NCBI GenBank assembly: GCA_019309565.1
Contig: JAFDFZ010000003.1
Span: forward strand, 24,303 to 88,302
Source: Deltaproteobacteria bacterium
Lineage (GTDB): Bacteria > Desulfobacterota > Desulfobacteria > Desulfobacterales > SURF-15
Direction: 5' to 3'
DNA: 64,000 bases
In this document: positions 60,653 to 64,000 of the stretch, in pieces
How the letters are laid out: every line of letters starts with the position of its first letter
Numbering within the stretch: position 1 is the stretch's first letter
The notes under the pieces: generated by a model
Told to the model about the DNA's origin: nothing
Seen by the model: only the letters and a program-made list of their open reading frames with translations
Databases searched by the model: none
Made by a program: the position numbers and the translations under genes

Positions 60653-62065
60653 ATGGTTATTGAAAACAGTCGGATTCTTATCGTAGGTGACGATCCAGGG
60701 ATTCGCAAGACCTTTGAACGCATTCTGTCACCACAAAAAGCTTTCATGCCATTGCATATGGTAACTGGCATTTTTGATAAGATCGATAATGGAGATGTAC
60801 CTTCACCTGTTAAAACAAATGGCTTTCAGGTCTTTTTATGCGAGGCCGGGGAGCCTGCGCTGAAAGTCGTTAAGAACGCCAGCCAGAAAGGAGAACCGTT
60901 TGCCGTAAGTTTTATCGACATGAAAATGCCTGGGTTAAATGGTGCAGAGACTGCAAGGGAGATATGGAAGATCGACCCGGATATCAAAATCGTGATTGTG
61001 ACAGCTTACAGCGATATCAGCCCTGATGAAATCGTTGAAGTTGCCGGCAGGGATGACATCCTTTATTTGCGAAAGCCTTTCAGCCTTGAAGAAATCCGGC
61101 AGTTTGCCCGTTCATTGACCTATCAGTGGAATATAGAGAAAAAATTGATTCAGATGAAGGAAAGGCTGGCAGAGGCCAACAAGAAGCTTAAAGAGACGAA
61201 TCGAAACCTGGAAGCCGAAGTAATAAGACGCACCAACCAGTTGATTCATTCAGAGAAGATGAGCTCTCTTGGTATTCTTGCAGCCGGAATCGCCCACGAG
61301 ATCAACAATCCGATTTCATATATCAATAACAACATGGTCTCTTTGCAAAAATACACATCACGGATTTCTCGACTTCTAAACCTCTATGAGAATCTGGAAG
61401 AGCTCATAGAGAAGAAAGCGATTTCTTCTGAAGCAGTTGCCTGTATTAAAGAGATCCGGCAATATAAAGAAAAAAACAAAATCGATTTCATCATGGAAGA
61501 TATCGGAAACCTGACATCAGAGTCTCTGGACGGGGCCGCGCGGATCCAGACAATTGTTCATGATCTCAATGGATATGCCCGCTTCAGTCTGGAGGAGTTT
61601 GAAGAAGCCTCGGTTGAGAATCTGGTGGATACGGCTCTGAATCTCATTGCCAGTGAGGTTAAGCACAAAGCCAGGGTCGTAAAAAAGTATGCGAAGCTGC
61701 CGAGGATTAATTGTGTTCCGCAACGAATCATGCAGGTTATCGTCAACATTCTCCTGAATGCCGTCCAGGCAATAGATGGGGAAAAGAAGGGGGTTATTCG
61801 CATTGAAACCCGCCTCAAAGAGGGGGAAGCAAATGGTGAAAACAAAAAGGTAGAAATCGAAATCTCCGATAACGGCAAGGGGATCGCAGAAAGAAACCTA
61901 TCGAAAATTTTTGATCCGTTTTTTACTACAAAACCTCCTGGGAATGGAACAGGCCTGGGCCTGAGTATAGCCTATGAAATCGTAAAAGGACACAAGGGAA
62001 CAATAGAAGTTAAAAGCAAGGAAAATGTCGGATCCATTTTTACCATCATGTTGCCGGTAAAATAA
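60653..62065 (+). CDS. Receiver-histidine kinase fusion protein
   Basis: 470 residues from the ATG at 60653, supported by AAAAGGAGGCCATGT; a GTG six codons earlier is less likely. N-terminal receiver ([19 protein letters not shown]) with a Gly in place of the first acidic residue but with the phospho-acceptor in [13 protein letters not shown] coiled linker is followed by a kinase: His in [20 protein letters not shown]-box [17 protein letters not shown] and [12 protein letters not shown]. The receiver carries the same long insertion as the previous gene. Such receiver-first kinases transmit phosphate between partners in multi-component relays. Confidence 0.87.
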   Translation: MVIENSRILIVGDDPGIRKTFERILSPQKAFMPLHMVTGIFDKIDNGDVPSPVKTNGFQVFLCEAGEPALKVVKNASQKGEPFAVSFIDMKMPGLNGAETAREIWKIDPDIKIVIVTAYSDISPDEIVEVAGRDDILYLRKPFSLEEIRQFARSLTYQWNIEKKLIQMKERLAEANKKLKETNRNLEAEVIRRTNQLIHSEKMSSLGILAAGIAHEINNPISYINNNMVSLQKYTSRISRLLNLYENLEELIEKKAISSEAVACIKEIRQYKEKNKIDFIMEDIGNLTSESLDGAARIQTIVHDLNGYARFSLEEFEEASVENLVDTALNLIASEVKHKARVVKKYAKLPRINCVPQRIMQVIVNILLNAVQAIDGEKKGVIRIETRLKEGEANGENKKVEIEISDNGKGIAERNLSKIFDPFFTTKPPGNGTGLGLSIAYEIVKGHKGTIEVKSKENVGSIFTIMLPVK

Positions 62066-62074
62066 GGCTCTGTC

Positions 62075-64000
62075 ATGCAAGACAGGGTAAAAAAGATGAA
62101 AAAACAAAGGATAGCATCCAATTTGCATAACGAGCAGAAAAAGAGACCGTACAGGATACTTTTAGTTGACGATGAATTAAATATTTTAAATTCCCTGAAA
62201 CGCCTTCTTATTCATGAAGGCTATGAAATACTAACTGCATTATCCGGGCAAAAAGCGCTTGACATCCTGAAAGCAAAACCGGTTCACCTGATCATAGCCG
62301 ACCAGCGGATGCCCGGGATGACCGGCACAGAACTGATTCGAAGGATCAAGGAAGCGTATCCGGAAACGGTGCGGATACTGTTGACCGCGTATGCAGACTT
62401 CGATGTTGCCATAGAAGCGATTAACCGGGGGGCGGTCTATAAAATCCTGTCCAAACCCTGGCAGGTGGATGATTTTAAGAAGGCTGTTGCCGAAGCCCTG
62501 CAACAGTGCCGTGCTCATGGAGAAGATGGCAGATCCATAAGCCAGGACGTCCCTGTCACGCCGAAGAGAACGAAACTGGACAATTATACCACTGCAGGTC
62601 AGAGTCTTCTAGGAAATATTCTTATAAAAAGAAAACATATATCCCGGCAAGACCTGGACAAGGCGCTGGAAGTTCAGGCAAAAACAAAAAAAATCCTCCC
62701 TGTCCTCATAACAGAGGCTGGGATTACCGATGAGCAGACCATAATCGAAAGTATTGTCGCCGAAACAAGGGTCAAACGAATATCCCTGAAAGACTATCCC
62801 ATATCGAAAGAAACAGCAGAACTGATTCCCGGGGAAATATGCAAAAAAAATATTCTGATCCCTTTAAAACTGGCAAATAAGCGATTGACCGTGGTTATGG
62901 CCGACCCCACCGACTTCATGCTCATAGACGATCTGCGGTTTCTAACCGGCTTTAGCATAGAACCGGTGATCGCCGGGCTAACGGAAATCGAACAAAAGAT
63001 ACAGGAGCTCTTTGAGGTCGCCGAGCCTCTGAAGGGTTTCCCGGAAACCACCGAGGCTCTCGAGTTTCTCGCGGAGGAAGAAGAAAACGAACCCGATGCC
63101 GGTGAGCTGCTGACCAGTCCGGATCTGCCCGAGGCTATCCGGACTGTAAACGGGATCATCGCAGAAGGCCTCAGGCTTCATGCTTCGGACATACACATAG
63201 AGCCCAGGGATCGGTTCGTGATGGTACGATACCGCATCGACGGCCTGCTACAGGATCGGCTGCATTTACCGCTTTCAATCTATCCTTCCATCGTGTCCAG
63301 GATCAAGGTGATGTCCGAGCTGGATATTTCAGAACGTCGGTTGCCCCAGGACGGCCGCATTACGGTAAAAAATGCCTCCAAGACAGTCGATCTTCGGATT
63401 TCCACCCTGCCGACCATAAACGGCGAAAAAATAGTACTGCGGATCCTGGACAAAAACTCGGCCATCAAAGATATTCAAGATCTTGGATTTTCAGAAAGCG
63501 ACCTTAAAAGAGTCTCCCGGTTTATGGCCATGCCCCAGGGCGTGGTGCTGGCCACCGGGCCTACAGGGAGCGGAAAGACAAGCACCCTGTATTCCCTGCT
63601 GCAGGCAAACGCAAGTATTACCAAAAATTACGCCACTGTCGAAGACCCTGTGGAATACCACATGGGCCTGGCGGCACAGGTTAATGTCAAAGAAAATATC
63701 GGGCTTAAATTCTCCAACGTGCTTCGTGCTTTTCTTCGGCAGGATCCCAACGTGATCATGGTCGGGGAAATCAGAGATCTTGAGACCGCGGAGGTGGCCT
63801 TTCACGCGGCCTTAACCGGTCATCTTGTCATAAGCACCCTGCATACCAACGGCAGTATCGTGTCTATCACCCGCCTGCGGGATATGGGGGTTCCCAGCTA
63901 TGTCATCTGCGATGCCCTGGTCGGTATCATCGCACAGCGCCTGGTCCGGCGAATATGCCCGCACTGCAAAACGGACGACAATCCGGCTATGGACAAGTTG
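62075..64000 (+). CDS. Receiver domain fused to a GspE/PilB-type secretion ATPase (runs off right edge)
   Basis: The frame from the ATG at 62075 stays open to the window end (642 codons visible). Residues ~28-145 are a receiver (RILLVDDELNILNSLKRLL; phospho-acceptor in LIIADQRMPGMTG; SKPW). A GspE N-terminal domain follows (SLLGNILIKRKHISRQDLDK, LIPLKLANKRLTVVMADPTD). The ATPase core shows LHASDIHIEPRDR, Walker A TGPTGSGKTSTLYS, EDPVEYHMGLAAQVNV, Asp box VGEIRDLETAEVAFHAALTG and a CPHC zinc start near the edge. It powers type IV pilus or type II secretion assembly, here apparently switched by phosphorylation. An ATG at 62096 is an alternative start. Confidence 0.87.
   Translation, partial: MQDRVKKMKKQRIASNLHNEQKKRPYRILLVDDELNILNSLKRLLIHEGYEILTALSGQKALDILKAKPVHLIIADQRMPGMTGTELIRRIKEAYPETVRILLTAYADFDVAIEAINRGAVYKILSKPWQVDDFKKAVAEALQQCRAHGEDGRSISQDVPVTPKRTKLDNYTTAGQSLLGNILIKRKHISRQDLDKALEVQAKTKKILPVLITEAGITDEQTIIESIVAETRVKRISLKDYPISKETAELIPGEICKKNILIPLKLANKRLTVVMADPTDFMLIDDLRFLTGFSIEPVIAGLTEIEQKIQELFEVAEPLKGFPETTEALEFLAEEEENEPDAGELLTSPDLPEAIRTVNGIIAEGLRLHASDIHIEPRDRFVMVRYRIDGLLQDRLHLPLSIYPSIVSRIKVMSELDISERRLPQDGRITVKNASKTVDLRISTLPTINGEKIVLRILDKNSAIKDIQDLGFSESDLKRVSRFMAMPQGVVLATGPTGSGKTSTLYSLLQANASITKNYATVEDPVEYHMGLAAQVNVKENIGLKFSNVLRAFLRQDPNVIMVGEIRDLETAEVAFHAALTGHLVISTLHTNGSIVSITRLRDMGVPSYVICDALVGIIAQRLVRRICPHCKTDDNPAMDKL

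Overview
The window looks like a chromosomal segment of an anaerobic, probably sulfate-reducing or syntrophic Desulfobacterota-type bacterium. This is inferred from a tungsten aldehyde ferredoxin oxidoreductase, a multihaem cytochrome c, a selenoprotein with an in-frame TGA, several sigma-54 regulatory systems, CoA-linked catabolic genes and moderate GC content. No rRNA, tRNA, CRISPR array or intact transposase gene was seen.

Layout. (1) 1-10530, minus strand: a likely long catabolic operon: class III aminotransferase, Asp/Glu/hydantoin-racemase family protein, aldehyde ferredoxin oxidoreductase, dipeptide-type ABC importer (binding protein, two permeases, two ATPases) and an M28-like peptidase running off the left edge. 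It begins at a well-matched sigma-54 promoter, divergent from a PAS/AAA+/Fis sigma-54 activator (10850-12631). A wrecked LacI-type gene and an amidohydrolase follow. (2) 14983-18000: SHOCT protein, a thiazoline-carboxylate-hydrolase-like protein with an odd C-terminus, and a cysK-cysE-Cys-rich protein operon. (3) 18721-28507: a copper/haem redox block: PepSY-like protein, CuA protein, pentahaem cytochrome, blue-copper protein, TlpA thioredoxin, a CuA domain fused to a NosR/NapH-like membrane ferredoxin protein, then YHS, NfeD, HtrA, a selenoprotein and a small Cys-rich membrane protein. (4) 28663-36000: VapBC pair, a toxin remnant, a sulfatase-fold enzyme lacking the sulfatase nucleophile, an orphan TctC protein, a J-domain protein, an adenosine-kinase-like PfkB kinase and an amidase. 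(5) 36027-40618: a compact inositol-phosphate operon (Ino1, cytidylyltransferase/CDP-alcohol transferase fusion, HD/DUF4202 protein, Gfo/Idh/MocA oxidoreductase) with a possible leader peptide and attenuator. (6) 40638-56411: DUF429, a broken RecB-like gene, aspartate aminotransferase, then a catabolic cluster (SDR, aconitase X, CaiB CoA-transferase, family-1 ABC importer without an ATPase, FAD enzymes, enoyl-CoA hydratase, MaoC). (7) 57049-64000: a signalling block: NtrC-type regulator, sigma-54 promoter, kinase, receiver proteins, receiver-kinase and a receiver fused to a GspE/PilB-type ATPase.

The window is also seeded with short structured repeats. One 114-bp element occurs twice, almost identical, and one copy separates a histidine kinase from its receiver. 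A ~103-bp family occurs three times, a hairpin family ending in GGTRGCTTTAGGGG three times, and a 112-bp MITE with perfect 22-bp inverted ends once. Several share TAAACCCC...GGGG ends, suggesting related non-autonomous mobile elements. At least four decayed genes accompany them.
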